Assembly: GCA_005408345.1 (NCBI GenBank)
Contig: SEMN01000276.1
Location: 558,001-622,000 of the forward strand
Direction of reading: 5' to 3'
DNA: 64,000 bases
Source: Macquaria australasica
Lineage: Eukaryota; Chordata; Actinopteri; Centrarchiformes; Percichthyidae
Shown here: piece after piece, positions 52,201 through 63,620 of the stretch
Layout of the letters: each line of letters starts with the position of its first letter
Numbering within the stretch: the first letter of the stretch is position 1
Made by a program: the position numbers and the translations under genes
The notes under the pieces: generated by a model
Told to the model about the DNA's origin: nothing
What the model saw: the letters and a program-made list of their open reading frames with translations, nothing else
The model's database searches: none

Positions 52201-55200
52201 ACACATCAAGAAACGTAGCAATGCACCAACAAAGGCAGTGAAGAAGAACACTGCTAGCTAGCAAACATGGATGTAAACAATGCATGATTTCAAATATTTT
52301 TTTCAAAACTGGCTTTGCTTGTTTTATGTGGATGGAAATGCTGATGTCTTAGTGACAAACACTGAATGTAAACCTAAACTTTGTTTTCAAGAAAACTCCA
52401 CAGGGCACTTTATAAGATAGTATTTGCACAGCCTGGTTAATCCTAATGTGTCTCTGTTCATTTTGCCTTGCAGTAACAGAGTGGGGTGACGACGTACGGC
52501 CCATCACCGAGGAAGAAGCCATGGTCATTGTCAACCACCAATCCACAGGAGACGTGTGCACCCTCATGATGTGCCTGCAAGACAAGGGCACGGTAAGAAG
52601 AGAGAGAATGTGTTGCCACATTTTAGGAAATCCAAGAATATAACAATGTTGAGGTTAAACAGGGTCCCATAAAAGCCATGCAGTAGTTTGAACCTTCAGG
52701 GCATTTGGCTGAACAGCATGCTGTCTGAACATGTTTGTCACTGCAAATAAGGAGTAGAGTGGCACACATTGCTCTTAAAACCTTCTGAGCCTAAAAGTAT
52801 TTTGGTTTAAGGTTGTTTGTTGAAGGTTAGTCAATGTCAGTTTGTATTGCCAAATGATGGTTGCACACAGTGAAGTATTTATGAGAACAAGGTTCAGTTC
52901 AAGTTAAAGGAAAGGACCTCTTTGAATTATTTACTTTATTAGTTAGTTAGTTTTTTATGTCTATTTCACATATTGACTTTTTGACTGCCACAATGACAGG
53001 TGGGACTTCTTTTTGTAGAACAGGAGAGAGCCATAGTGATGGGATGAAACAGTCTGCAGCGCAGTGCTGTGGTTTGCAGCATTCAAATTACAAAATGCGA
53101 GTTTCGACTGTTCAGGCAGCCGACAACAGATGTGCAAAGATGTGAGCGGTGGCTGCTTTGCATTCTTTCACGCTGATCATTTTCAACAGGCAAGATAGCG
53201 AAACGTGTCCAGACATCAGTGCACACACACGCCTTCCTCTGTTTCAGTTTGATATTTGTTCCTTTTTACTCAACACATTTTCATAGAAATCGACACATCA
53301 TGTACGCCTACAAAGTTTACACAGTTGTGTGGCAACATGAACATAAATGCAGATCAACAATAATATCTGTATTGCGTAATTGGATGTATTGACACACAAA
53401 ATGAGCTATTACAGAGAGAATTGGAGCCGTGAAAGCTGAGAAGCATTTTGAAACTTTTTTTTGCTACGTTTATGCTTAGCCTCCACACTACTCCAGCATA
53501 TTTGAACCCCTAAAACGGAGACTTTTGAAAACGCCGCTGACCACGTTTTAGTTTGAAAATTGGAAATGCGTTTTAGTGAGGACAGGCAGAAACTGAGACA
53601 TTTTAAAACGATGATGCAGACACCCACGTCCGCTTCCTGATTGGGTCTTATGAGCCAGGACATGTCCTTCCCTGATTCATCACGCCCATATCACGTGACG
53701 TGATCAGCCTTGACTACCAGCGGTTAATTCAACATGGGTAAGAAATTACAACAATTACTTTGAGTAATAGTTCCACCTCGTCATCAGTCCAAGCATAATA
53801 ATCTCTGTTCTTATTTTTCTCCATTGCAATTCTTCGTTCGTAGTATTTTCTGCAACTTTAAGCAACCTACCGCAGAGTAGACAATCTGCTTCTTGTTTAC
53901 ACCGGCAGGCGCATGCCCAGTGCACGTGAATCTTCATGTGATATGCATTTTCAGGCGTGTAGTATGTACGGAGATTATTTCTGAAACGGTGATAAAACGA
54001 TCGTTTTTGCCGTTTTAAAATGAAAACGTATTGGCGTGGATGTTGCCTTAATCAGACGTTAATAGGGGTTCAGCTGCTTGTTTAATTGCGACGGTTGACA
54101 TGCAGCCACTACACTTTATTAACCAGATGTACATTAATCACATGCAGAAAAAAGTTCTATTTCCTGAAAAATATTGTCAGCAGCAGAAGTGAGTTTGAAA
54201 ATACAACATCAGGAGAGAAAAGTCACGCTATCTGTCGAGCTTGAAAGTCAAGTCTGTCACTTTTCACTCAAAGAATCGATTATGTGACTCCATCTTCACA
54301 ACGTGCAGCTTGCTGTCCTGCCGCCCTGTACAATCATCCTGGAGATTGGCTGTGAATGTCTGGGACGGTGGAGGCAGCTGTGTTGTTGTGTGTTTTTATT
54401 TTTTGTGTTTTTTGGCTGAGGCTGGCACTGCACTGGAGCTGCGCTGCACAAACATGATGACATGATCCGCCTCAACAACTGCTTCCCTGGCCCAGTTTAT
54501 CCTCTTAGCACTGAAAGGACAGTAAGCCAAAGCTGCATTGGTGCAGGTCATGAGGGTGGAAATGCTCAGGGGGGCTGTATCAGTTTGGGGCACTGGCACC
54601 GACGCCAAAGTTGCGTGCTGAGCACAAATGTGGAACTGAGCAAAACCATGCTGGGTTTGTTACAGATTTTCATTGTATTCCTCCTCCCTTTTTTCAGGTG
54701 GTACGAAAAATGATGTGGTTGATGGACCATGTGTTCAAATATACCAATTTTGGCCTAGTGTCCCTGATCCATGGGGACTTCTTCATCAGACAGGTAAGAG
54801 ACCCACAATTGGCACCAAAGTAGGTTTTCTTTTAAAATTGTGTGGCATGTTGCAGTGTTTGATATGTTTGTTTTTATTGTCACGCCTGTTCTTTAGCCAT
54901 CAGAAGAACATTAACACGCTCTGCTTCACACTACACATATTGACATCCAGGGAGCGTCCCAAACAAGTTTTTTTTTTTTAGTTGGTAAATTAGTCTCAAG
55001 GCTATGACTATTTTCCCTCACATGTCAACACCTTGTTTTTCCCTGAAGGTCTCAGGATTAAAACACAGACCTTTAGGCCATAACCCAACTCTTTCTGTTT
55101 TTACTGCGCTCTGCAAAAGTGGACTCGCTACCCATCTGCTTGTCCCAGCTGGACAGCAGATCTGTTAGTGCGCTTCCAACAGCCGTGGTGTCCTCTGCGA

Positions 55201-58200
55201 AAGATAACAGCAGTGGACAGTAGTATGGGAGGGCTGCTTGGCCCCGCTGGGTGACACTGACCCTTTGTTGTGGGGGCAGCGGGAATAGAGCAGCCTGCTC
55301 TGACCGGCCTACACATGGAGCCTACAGGGCATCCTGTTGGTCAGGGAGTTCCTGGAAAATCAAACAAAAAAACAACTGAAAAAAACAATCTCTTTGTGAG
55401 TGTTTAAAAAAAGCTCAGTTGTCACGATGGAGGCATGTTACACATTTACACAAAAATTTAATTAATAGAATAAATTTGATATATTGCCCAGCTCTGCTAC
55501 TGTATGCCAGAATACATCAGTTTATATACATTTGATGCATTACATGTTGGTAATGAGCTCTTAACTTATTTTCTCTGTGGGGCTAAACAAGACTTGCTGG
55601 CACCAGCTCGAATAGGACGAAGATTTAATATCATTACTTTATGTTAAATTGCAGCACTGCTGATGGGTCGTCTCTGTTGATTTGTGTTGTCGGAAAATTA
55701 ATGAAAAGCCCACACACACCCCTCTCTCAGTTTTTGAGCTGCAGAAACACCACAGCCATGGCAAGAGGGAATTAAATTTTTTAGGTCATGGAAATGCTTT
55801 GCCGTGGAATTTCACATCAGGCACCGTGCTGAGGGTGAAGCACCCTGAGCCTGTTAACAGCCAGACAGCATGTAGTGGAAGGCCGGCCTGAGTAGGCTCG
55901 GCCATTTCTGCCATCCTCCCCTCTGTGATCCCCTCTGTGTGTGCATTCTTGACGTCCTTCCCCAGAATACTTCACACATCCACACAGCACAGCAAGCATC
56001 TGCCCCAGCCTCCCAAGCATCTGCTGTACGCTCAGGCTGGTAGACATGTCTGCAACATCATTATGCACAGCACAACACTACAGGCTTTGATGGCAGTAGC
56101 ACAGTTATGGGGATGTAATTGAACTTTTTCCCTTGGAAGTGTTGGTGTTCTCAACCTCTTAAACTCGGGAGACCCTTCAAATTACAGGCATACCTCACAA
56201 TAGTATTTAATGCTTTTTAATTTAAGGCTGTACAAAGCCATAAAATGTTAGTTTATACTCTGAATACACTCAGATAATGCACATCACAGGCACTAGCGGC
56301 TGTTGACATGGTTTTCTGGTCACAATTCAGCTATCTAGTTATACAAGATCCTCACTGTGGAGTCAAGTCAAACTGGCAAGTAAGGTAATACTGGGTGTGA
56401 GTGCATGTTTGACTGTGCAACTTTACACATCTGATAAGTACATAGTCAAATTACTGTCTAGCACAGTTACAAACACACGAGTTGGGGCATCTTTTTAATA
56501 ACAACAGCAAGCTACATGGGGTCGTTGCAGGCATACCTCTACACCTAAATTACATTTTCAATATACATTATAAAATGTATATTGTAGGTAAATTTCCAAC
56601 CCATATCTAATGTTACCTGGGACATTTGCTTATCACATTGAGCACCCTGCTTTAAATTCTTTGAATATTCTCTGTGATTACTCCTCTGACCAGTGGCTGA
56701 TCCATGTGCACTGTGCAACCTTTATTTGTTTATATCTACGTATGCTCAGTTGCCAGCCACATGCAATAATATCATACCCTTTATAGAAGGTGTAATGTTG
56801 AGCTTTTGTTGAAGCTGTTAATTCAGCTTTTATGGTCATTTTGGAGGCTGCAGTTTGCGGTGCTATGGAATTGTATTCCATTTATACTGACAGATGTTTC
56901 ATATATTTCATCCACCCCATTTATATCAGTGAGTGGAAACACACCTCTCGGTATATAATCGAATACAATTCAACAGCACCTCAAACTACAGCCTCCAAAA
57001 TAAGTTGAATCAACACCTCTCTAAAACTGTTTAAAGAAAAACCTAACATTATAATCTTCATGTAGGTAGGATGTATTGCAGGACTGTTTATTGCAGCTCG
57101 ACGTACCTAAAAAAACTGGCAACTGAGTGTATATCCTCGGTTCCAGTTGGCGAAATTATGTGGGAGTGTAGCTGAAACGAAGCTGAGCCGGTTGCTCACT
57201 TCAGAGACAGGTGGCCTAATATCAAAGACCTTCACCTCTGGATAAATCATCTGATGATTCAGTCAAATCCAACCCCACGTCCAAATGCAAAACATCTTAT
57301 TTTATCCCCCACTATATAGACAGTCTGTCTCTAACAGCAACATTGTGGAGTATATCTCCCTCAGTTTACGTGGCTCTTATAGTAAAACCACAGCGGCAGT
57401 CTCAAGGTCATGTATAGGTTTGTGGTGTATTGCGTCTCCAATGCCCGCCTCTCTCTGTGAACCAGAGACTTTGCAGCTGCAGCTAAGATGAATTCTTCAC
57501 AGATTTTTGTTTTGGCAAAATAATCCTGATCTTTAGCCATTTTCATTGTGTTGTAAACAGTCGTACTACATACAGCTGCATGTGCCCTCCCATGACACAT
57601 ACAGAGTCCAGCCCAGCTATGCTAATGCATTTAAAATGGCTTTTGGCTGGGCCTAACTAAAAAAAAAATCAATCCTGCTCCTCCTCGTCCAGTCACAGCT
57701 TAATGCTCTTAATGTTGTCAAGGCCATCATGTTTTGCATCCATTTCAGTCGTGCCATTAATGTTGCTCTGAGTGCTCCACAGTGCTACTGCATCTAACTT
57801 CTGATTTGTGTTGGCTTGTTTTCATTTGTTTGGTTGTTTATATGCTGACAAAAAAAACCTCTATTTTATTAAGTTAATGAATTAGCACTTAGCCTCAATC
57901 TCTTTGTTTCCTTAGGGCAAATAAAGAAAGACACACACTATTTGAGATAATTGCACTTGTTTTGAATGTAGTCACCTAGTTTAAAGACCCCTTTTTAAAG
58001 TGCTGGAAACAACTGTAACTGCAGTGGAAACTCTAGTGCCATAACTTTTTCACCTGTTCAAGTTAAACATATATGCAACTAAATAACAGATTAAACTATG
58101 ATGCTTGCATTGTTTATATTCTTGACATATTTCCCTTGTTCCTACAGGGTAAAGCTCACCGAGACAAGCAGCTGGTCTACCTGAAAGATCACCTAGACAA

Positions 58201-58427
58201 AAACTACCACAGCCGTGACAGGAAGTGGATAGTGCTGTTCCCTGAGGGCGGGTTCCTGCGCAAGCGGCGGGAAACCAGCCAGTTGTTTGCCAAGAAGCAT
58301 TCTCTCCCCCACCTGACCCACGTCACGTTGCCTCGTCTCGGGGCCACCCACGTTATCCTGAAAACCCTGTCAGCCCAGCAGGAGAATGGCAGCGTGGGCA
58401 GCGAGACTGGGACCCCTAACCAGACAG
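38795..58427 (+). CDS. lpgat1: Lysophosphatidylglycerol acyltransferase 1, 5' part (runs off right edge)
   Basis: ER-membrane acyltransferase of the PlsC/LPLAT superfamily that transfers acyl groups from acyl-CoA to lysophospholipids such as lysophosphatidylglycerol. Four coding exons: 38795-39032, 52474-52592, 54698-54793, 58148-58427, giving the first 244 of about 370 residues. A hydrophobic segment spans roughly residues 24-46 (FVFMFLNN...SYCLYLLLL). Motif I NHQSTGD is at 100-106 (catalytic H101 and D106). Motif II GDFFIR is at 145-150. Motif III LFPEGG is at 181-186. A motif IV-like LPR is at 212-214. Exon phases are consistent: 1, 0, 0, then 1. After 58427 (donor GTAACT) no exon matching the conserved C-terminal part is found to 64000, so the rest lies beyond the window. 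The start at 38795 is the first ATG of the exon in frame with homology. Confidence 0.94.
39033..41371 (+). other. lpgat1 intron 2, left part
   Basis: AT-rich intron with no exon recognised. At 40990-41090 there is a faint tRNA-SINE-like stretch with a B-box-like GGGTCGATCC, too degenerate to call. Confidence 0.45.
41372..41890 (+). repeat. Direct duplication of a ~170-bp unit
   Basis: Copy 1 (about 41372-41537) and copy 2 (about 41711-41890) share, in order, TTTATGACACA, TTCAATA-TTTTA, CCTTTTAGCT-AGGTTGTACAG, GATGAAGCATTT-like and AATACCAATGTAGGCA. They are diverged by substitutions and small indels. A T run (about 41695-41712) precedes copy 2. The family is unknown to me. Confidence 0.65.
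41891..43179 (+). other. lpgat1 intron 2: unremarkable
   Basis: Includes a 134-codon minus ORF (42231-42635) with no recognisable family. Nothing else to annotate. Confidence 0.45.
43180..43219. repeat. (CA)20 microsatellite
   Basis: 40 bases of alternating C and A. Confidence 0.95.
43304..43726. repeat. GGGCTGCAAC-type interspersed repeat, copy D
   Basis: Starts GAGCCGCAACGATTGATAGA, contains TCTGCAACTATTTTGGTAAT and a GGACAAAACAAGACATTTGA block, and ends GAAAGTAATTGTTTGATGCTGCCCT. Both ends are visible, so this is close to a full-length unit of about 420 bp. Confidence 0.6.
43892..44277. repeat. GGGCTGCAAC-type interspersed repeat, copy E
   Basis: Starts AGAGCTGAAACGATGAGTTG, contains TCTGCAACAATTTAGTTAAT, CAGACAAAACAAGCAATTTG and GACCAAGCTATTAATTGAAT, and ends in GATAATGAAAATAATCTATC. 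It is homologous to copy D along its length. Confidence 0.6.
44411..44620 (+). repeat. GGGCTGCAAC-type interspersed repeat, copy F (5' part)
   Basis: Opens AGGGCTGCAACTAACTAATT and continues with TTAATGGATCAATCGTTTGG and TCTATAAAAAGCAATAATTT, ending near the AGCAGCTGGAACCAG segment. The opposite end is not visible. Confidence 0.55.
44621..45835 (+). other. lpgat1 intron 2: unremarkable
   Basis: No exon, RNA or recognised repeat. Confidence 0.45.
45836..46180 (+). repeat. Teleost interspersed repeat (TCAACAACTGTTGGATGGATT type)
   Basis: Contains CTCAACAACTGTTGGATGGA, GATTGCCATGAAAGTTTCTG, GGATGAATTTTACTGATTTT and a second CTCAACAGCTGTGGGAGGGA-GATTGCCATGCA unit. I recognise this from many perciform introns. 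The class is unclear to me. Confidence 0.45.
46181..48498 (+). other. lpgat1 intron 2: unremarkable
   Basis: About 2.3 kb with short ORFs on both strands (60-90 codons) of no known family. No feature supported. Confidence 0.45.
48499..48600 (+). repeat. GGCAAGGCAAGTTTATTTATA-type teleost repeat
   Basis: GGCAAGGCAAGTTTATTTAT, ATAGCACCATTCGTACACA and AAAAGTGCTTAACAAATGA are the usual landmarks of a very common fish short repeat. This is a fragment. Confidence 0.55.
48601..52170 (+). other. lpgat1 intron 2, right part
   Basis: Unremarkable apart from A/T simple sequence at 49608-49650 and a stretch near 49680-49810 (TAAGTCTATGGGGAA...GGCTTCAAAGCCCGGTGCAC) that resembles a common teleost repeat. 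A T run is at about 49837-49850. Confidence 0.45.
52171..52285 (+). repeat. Short teleost repeat fragment (TTGGTGGCGGTAAC type)
   Basis: GAGTTGGTGGCGGTAACACA, ATGCACCAACAAAGGCAGTG and AAGAAGAACACTGCTAGCTA resemble a widespread fish repeat with AAGAAGAA near its end. Confidence 0.4.
52474..52592 (+). CDS. lpgat1: lpgat1 coding exon with acyltransferase motif I
   Basis: Acceptor TTGCAG, donor GTAAGA. Encodes VTEWGDDVRPITEEEAMVIV then NHQSTGDVCTLMMCLQDKGT, with the catalytic His-x4-Asp. Confidence 0.95.
52593..53478 (+). other. lpgat1 intron 3, left part: unremarkable
   Basis: No feature recognised. Confidence 0.45.
53479..54047. mobile_element. MITE-like element with GCCTCCACACTACTCC / inverted end
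   Basis: The left end, GCCTCCACACTACTCCAGCA followed by CTAAAACGGAGACTTTTGAA, has an imperfect inverse at the right: AAAATGAAAACGTATTGGCG then TGGATGTTGCC. Read inverted, the right end begins GGCAACATCCACGCC. Several AAAACG/CGTTTT words occur on both sides. It spans about 570 bp and lacks a transposase ORF. Confidence 0.45.
54698..54793 (+). CDS. lpgat1: lpgat1 coding exon with acyltransferase motif II
   Basis: 32 codons, phase 0 to 0: VVRKMMWLMDHVFKYTNFGL then VSLIHGDFFIRQ. Acceptor TTTTTTCAG, donor GTAAGA. Confidence 0.95.
54794..56931 (+). other. lpgat1 intron 4, left part: unremarkable
   Basis: About 2.1 kb without exon or recognised repeat. Confidence 0.45.
56932..57130 (+). repeat. 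Second copy of the TTTATTAGGTACAC MITE-like repeat
   Basis: Shares CTACAGCCTCCAAAATAAG, GTTGAATCAACACCTCTCTA, TCTTCATGTAGGTAGGATG and GTACCTAAAAAAACTGGCAA with the copy at 26182-26465, in the same orientation. The left terminus is eroded. Confidence 0.6.
57131..58147 (+). other. lpgat1 intron 4, right part: unremarkable
   Basis: AT-rich, ending in the pyrimidine tract and CTACAG acceptor of the next exon. Confidence 0.5.
58148..58427 (+). CDS. lpgat1: lpgat1 coding exon with acyltransferase motif III
   Basis: 93 codons plus one base. Contains KWIVLFPEGGFLRKRRETSQ and THVTLPRLGATHVIL, ending in a less conserved SVGSETGTPNQT linker. Donor GTAACT, with a CA run in the intron just after. Confidence 0.95.
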
Positions 58428-59160
58428 GTAACTAACACACACACACAACTTTTCTCTGTGGCAATCTTATGTTTCCCAGATCCTTTGACAGGAATATCTG
58501 TGGTATCTATAAAGTCTGTATCAACATTAGGACTGGATTGTATGACGTTAATATTACAGTGTATGTTTTTAAGTATGTTTTTTTGGGCATGTTATTCCTT
58601 GATTGGATAGTCGGAAGTAGATACAGGCTGTAAAGGACAGAGATGGGGAATGATATGCAACAAATGTCCCCTGCTGCTTGATTTTGATTGCATTGTCTGC
58701 ACCTTAAACCCCTAGGCCACTAGGATACCCCTCTTCCCTCAAAGTTAACCTTCAGTCATGTTTACCAGGCTTTTAAAAGCTATAGATAAGTTCCATAATT
58801 TCTAAAAACATAAATTCTATAGATATCAATTTAAGGTTTTTTTAATTTTAATCAGTTGAGAATAGGTACATAAATGAGTCTCCAGGCCAACCCAGAATGC
58901 CTCCTTTTTTGTTTTCAATCTTATGTACATCTCCCCTGGGTCATATCGCATCTTTTAAAATGAGATAAAATGGCACGCTAGCACACTGAAGGCCAGCTGC
59001 TACTCTCTTTGCTGTAAGGTGAAAACTTTTTCATATTAACTATCTGGGAAAACAAGCTGATTGTTTTTTTTCCGATTAACAGCCATTAATTTGAAATGTT
59101 AAATGGATTTTGAGTATATTGTATTAGGCCTTTTGATTTACTAAACACAAATGAAGTTGG
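58428..59160 (+). other. lpgat1 intron 5, left part: unremarkable
   Basis: A short CA run follows the donor. Nothing else recognised. Confidence 0.45.
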
Positions 59161-59440
59161 GATTGAATTAGTGTGAATGCTGATTCCATCTTTGTGAGGA
59201 CCAATTTGAGTTTTAGACCTTGGGAGTGAGGACGTTTTAGGAAAGTGAGGACCGGCCACATGGTCACAAAGGGCTGTTTGAGGGTTCAGACTTGGGTTTA
59301 AGGTTGAGGTTAGAGTTAGGTTTAGGTTGGGTTAAAAGAGAGATGGTTAGGGTTGGAGTTAAGCATGTAGTTGTGATGGTTAAGGTTAGGGTAAGGGGCT
59401 AGGCAATGCATTATGTCAATGAGGGTCCTCCAATGTATTT
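59161..59440 (+). repeat. TGAGGAC / GGTTAGGGTT-type teleost repeat
   Basis: TTTGTGAGGACCAATTTGAG, GAGTGAGGACGTTTTAGGAA, a run of degenerate GGTTAGGGTTA-like units (about 59300-59400) and AATGCATTATGTCAATGAGG are landmarks of a common fish repeat. The telomere-like units are interrupted, so this is not a telomere. Confidence 0.6.
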
Positions 59441-62400
59441 CAGCTCTTTGCTTCTTAGGTAATGCATTTCAGCTTCCAGATTTTTTCAGCAGTGCTGTCC
59501 AATACATTTGAGCTTTCACATTTTTCAGGCAAGTTAATTTCCAATTTTCTTCATTTTAAGCAATGCTTCTCGTTCAGCATTCACATGCATTTTCTGCAAG
59601 AAATGCATTTTCTAGTTTGAAGGTGTTCTTTGAAGTTTTATTCAGGGTCTCAAAAAGTAGAATGCTATTTCTGGGGAAGTCTGGCTGAAGTTATATATTT
59701 TTTTTCTTCCTTTACTTCACATTCTCTGTGAACTATTCCTGCTGCACTGTGTACTGTAGTTCTGGATCAAATGTGGTCTCATGTCGGCTAGAAGGCCAGG
59801 GATGGAACATGCTTCAAACATGAAGCATTAAATCATCACCTCTGTGTCCCATTGTCCTTCGGGGATCCTGTTTTTAAATGAAAGGTGATTGGTGGTAAAG
59901 ATTGCCAGGAGAGGAAAGGTGCCAGAAATTGCATCAAGGTCCCTGAAACCCCAGTGGTTATTTGCAGGAGAGTAATTTTTCAGTCTAGAGACCAGCCCTA
60001 AATATAGCCAGTGAGCAGGAAGATAACTGCAATTAACAACCTGGGAGAGGAATTTTTTTTTGATTCATGGTTATATTTGCAACTTTTTAAAGATATTTTT
60101 CAAAAGAAAGAGAAAACAAACATCAACAAAGCATGGGAACCTACATTTGTCTTTATATATATATATATATTGTCTTTAGATAGATCCATATATTATACCA
60201 TCATCTTTGTTTGCAGTGAAGGTAATCCATCCATTTCTCCCATTTTCTGAGAAAAGTCCTCTCCTTATTCCTCAAGACAAACATTTCTTTTCCACTACAA
60301 ATACATCCCTTATGTCCATCCAATGTGACAGTCTTTGAGGTTCGGTTTTATACCAGTATTTTGTTGCATGTTGGCAGGCAACCAGTAACATTTTACAAAT
60401 ACAGGTCGCTTCTTAATACTACTTCCTCTGTTCTCAATCCAAGATGCAATATCTTGCTGTCGTCAGGAATATAACCTGAAATGTCGCTTAAGTTTAAACA
60501 TTATTCTCCCATAAATGTTAATGACACAACCGGAAGATATGGGAATGATAAGCATTCAAGTGCCCAGACAAACTCCTTTTCTTTAGTTGAATTTGAGAAA
60601 CAAAAGTTGGCATTTCTTTCATGCTACCTGGATCAGGGCCTTGTTTCAAGAAGGAGGCTAGTACCTGCTTAAAAGTGGATCGTGGACTAATGTAAAAATA
60701 CATGTAAGTTTTACTAAGCAACACTGGATAACTCTAACCTGCTGTAAACAGTAAACCTGCTTCTTGGACCCCTCCTCAGCCAAAAGCACAGCGTTAAAAT
60801 GGCCATAAACATACAGATGCAATGAGTCCCCCATGCCCGTACAAACTCAGTTTACCCAGCAGACTCTCCTGGCTTTGGTTCAAAATCCATTTTACGGGTG
60901 TGCTGTGTTAATAGTAATTTGGAGAGTCTTTGGGCCAGCATTATTGAGAATGTGGCTCAGGGACTTTAGCCTTCCACAAGTTTGCTAACACAGCTCTGTG
61001 TCTTACAGCCTCAGCAGTAACAGCAAGCAGGAAACACTGTCAAACCAAAGGAGGAGTATCTCTTAATCGGCAGTCGTATAATTTAGATAAAGATGAGCAC
61101 AGCTTCGTTTATGTGCTAAATGATGTGCCGTATGCGCACGTTTTTGTTTTGGCTTTTCTGCTAACTCAGCACAAAGTCTTAACCATCTCATCAGTGTCAA
61201 CAAACGCTGAGGACTGCAGAGGTTTTGTTTATAACCTCTGGCAGGAAGGGGATTTTTAAACATGTTAAGGTTTTAAACATGTCAATCCTTTTCACGTCTA
61301 ATCACACATTATATTTTCCCCTACTTTTGTATACTCTAGTTCCATTTCATATCCCAGTTCTTTCCTTATCTCCCTTTGTCCTTCCCTCTGTTCCAGCAGC
61401 TCAGGAGGTGGGGAAGCTGGTTGCTGCAGTAGGGCTTGTCCTTCCACTTGAATCTAGCTAATGGCATTAAAACCTAGGGCAAGAAAAAAAACACACGCAT
61501 ACCCACAAGAGTACTATGTCCCTCACAATCCTGTGTTTGTGTGTGTGTGTGTGCATGCTCCTGGCTGATCAAAGACACAACTCTGTCTCCCTCTGACCCT
61601 CCCTGATGCTCTGCAGAGGTGCCCAGAGCTTGCTGACTCACTCAGAGACAAATGGGCCACTTGGAGAAAATAGGATTTGATGTAAATGTGTGTGCCGCTG
61701 TGTATCAGCCATGCAATGTCAACCAGGCTAAATACACTGCTCAGCGCAGATACAAAGCACATGGGTCACTGGTTGCCAGTGTAGTTCACAGCCTGCGGAA
61801 AAGGGTCCGTGTGCAGCTAAGACTGATAGGGTTTATGTGTTATAGAACAGTATTTACAGTTGGCAGGTAAGCAAAGTTCACAGCTGTGAGTCATTAAGGG
61901 TGGGACTGGAGCTCCATATGACCCAAAGGTAAATGTGTTTGATAGCACCAACAAATCAGGCAGTTTTTTACCCACATTTTAGTCAGTGGGAGGGACAGGT
62001 GTGGGTTTCAAGTGTTGTAATTGGCCTGCAGGATGGCCTGATAAAGGGCCAGATATCTGCCAGTGCATTTCCTTCCTCTAACTGTTTAGAGAAGGACAGG
62101 GCCTCTCTGATGTCATTTTAAATTACCACAGCTTCTGTTATTACAGTATTGTTTGTCACAGCGTATAGGGCACCAGTGATACCTTGGCTCAGGTCCCCGT
62201 TCTTTGGCCGGCCAGCGACTCACAGGAGACGATGGCTGCCTTTCAACACACTTGGCCCAGAGATCTGGATCTAATTACCCACACAGGGATAGCTGTGGTG
62301 TTAGCCATACCAAGGATGCTTATCAAGACACTGTAACATTGGTACAAATGAGCTAACAGCCTGTGTCTATGCTGCTTTTTTAAAGATGAGATATTATAAA

Positions 62401-63447
62401 CCAGAGCTAGACCCAAGTGAATTAGTCCATACGTTTGTGAATCCAGTTTCTGTGTTACTGTACTAACTGTCAAATTAGTTACGTTGTCCCTCGTGCCAGG
62501 AAGAGAGTATCACCACTGAAACATTAAGTCCCTATAAGAAGTATAACACAGTAATTAATTTAGTAAACATACAAATAGTCCACAAGAGTAAAGGTACAAG
62601 GAGTAAAATACATAAGTTAGCCCAACAGTAATTAGCAGATACAAAGAATATTGTATTAACAACACATTAGCCTCAGACAGCTAGCTCGGTTAGCTAGTAC
62701 TAAATTGATCGCAGATAAACCAAATGAACAAATCAGCAATCACAGAACGGCACTAATTAAACAAGGTGCGTACAGATAACGCTCCAAGAAGGACATTTGC
62801 TCAGTAAATATTTGCTTGGTCGCGGATCTGACAGAGTGGTAGATGGATGACAGAGTACATGGTTCTTCATGAACAGAATGTTGGAATGTGAGTTAGCATC
62901 ACAAGGAACTAAAACATAGTACTAATAGTTAGAGTTGACAGCAACCGTTGCAAAGGATGGGTGTTCAGTTCTTGTAGATATTGATATGATGCTACTTGTC
63001 GATACCAATATTTATGCTACATCTCTTAGTATTTCTTTAAAAAGCACTCAATATATTAAAAGAAAAACACTTGTAACAGAGTAGATTGTATTAACACTAC
63101 ACTGACAATTATCTTGCATATTATATTTACATTTTATTTTATTGTATTAATTTATTAGGTTGAAATTATGACTTGTTGGCAACATTACATGTTTTACTGC
63201 TGTTGCCACTGACGGAGTGTAATGTAACGTGGCTGTCAAATTCACTTTGCAACAGAGGCATGGTATGTTTACCTCGCATAAAGAAGCCAGTGTGCTCTGA
63301 GAGGGGAAGTGCTTGCTGCACAGTAACAGCAGCCTGGGCTGTGGCATTAGTCAAGCAGTCAAATATGCTGCACTGCTTCACATCAACCTCATTTCAGATC
63401 TGTCCGTGCTGCTGTTTTCTCCTTTACGTTTGACAAGCTTGTTCAGC
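59441..63447 (+). other. lpgat1 intron 5, right part: no exon found
   Basis: Searched by eye for the next lpgat1 exon (GLQWxIDTTIAYPKA-like); none seen. Simple sequence: an (AT) run near 60157-60170 and a GT run near 61535-61551. A splice-like exon at about 61397-61461 ends in a stop and does not fit the family. Confidence 0.45.
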
Positions 63448-63620
63448 TTAAAGGAACACTCCAGCGTTTAGTTAATGCACTTGTTTGCTGTCAAAATCCA
63501 AAGTCAGGTGTTAAGGTTATCGGTTTCATATCTGTGCATCCAGTGCAAAGTTTAGAATAGCTTAGCTCTAATGCTAGATGCAGGGGGGAAACATGTAGCT
63601 TCTGTCAAAAGTGAAGAAAT
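63448..63620 (+). repeat. Possible diverged copy of the fold-back element
   Basis: AAAGGAACACTCCAGCGTTT, GTTAATGCACTTGTTTGCTG, ATAGCTTAGCTCTAATGCTA and GCAGGGGGGAAACATGTAGC parallel the left arm of the element at 2001-2677 in order, with heavy divergence. Confidence 0.4.

Noticed and set aside
59300..59400. Interstitial telomere-like GGTTAGGGTT units
   Set aside because: The units are irregular and embedded in a common fish repeat, so they are not evidence of a telomere fusion.
61397..61461. Exon-like segment after TTCCAG in lpgat1 intron 5
   Set aside because: It would read AAQEVGKLVAAVGLVLPLESS and stop. It does not match the conserved C-terminal part of LPGAT1. It could at most be an alternative terminal exon, which RNA-seq would show.
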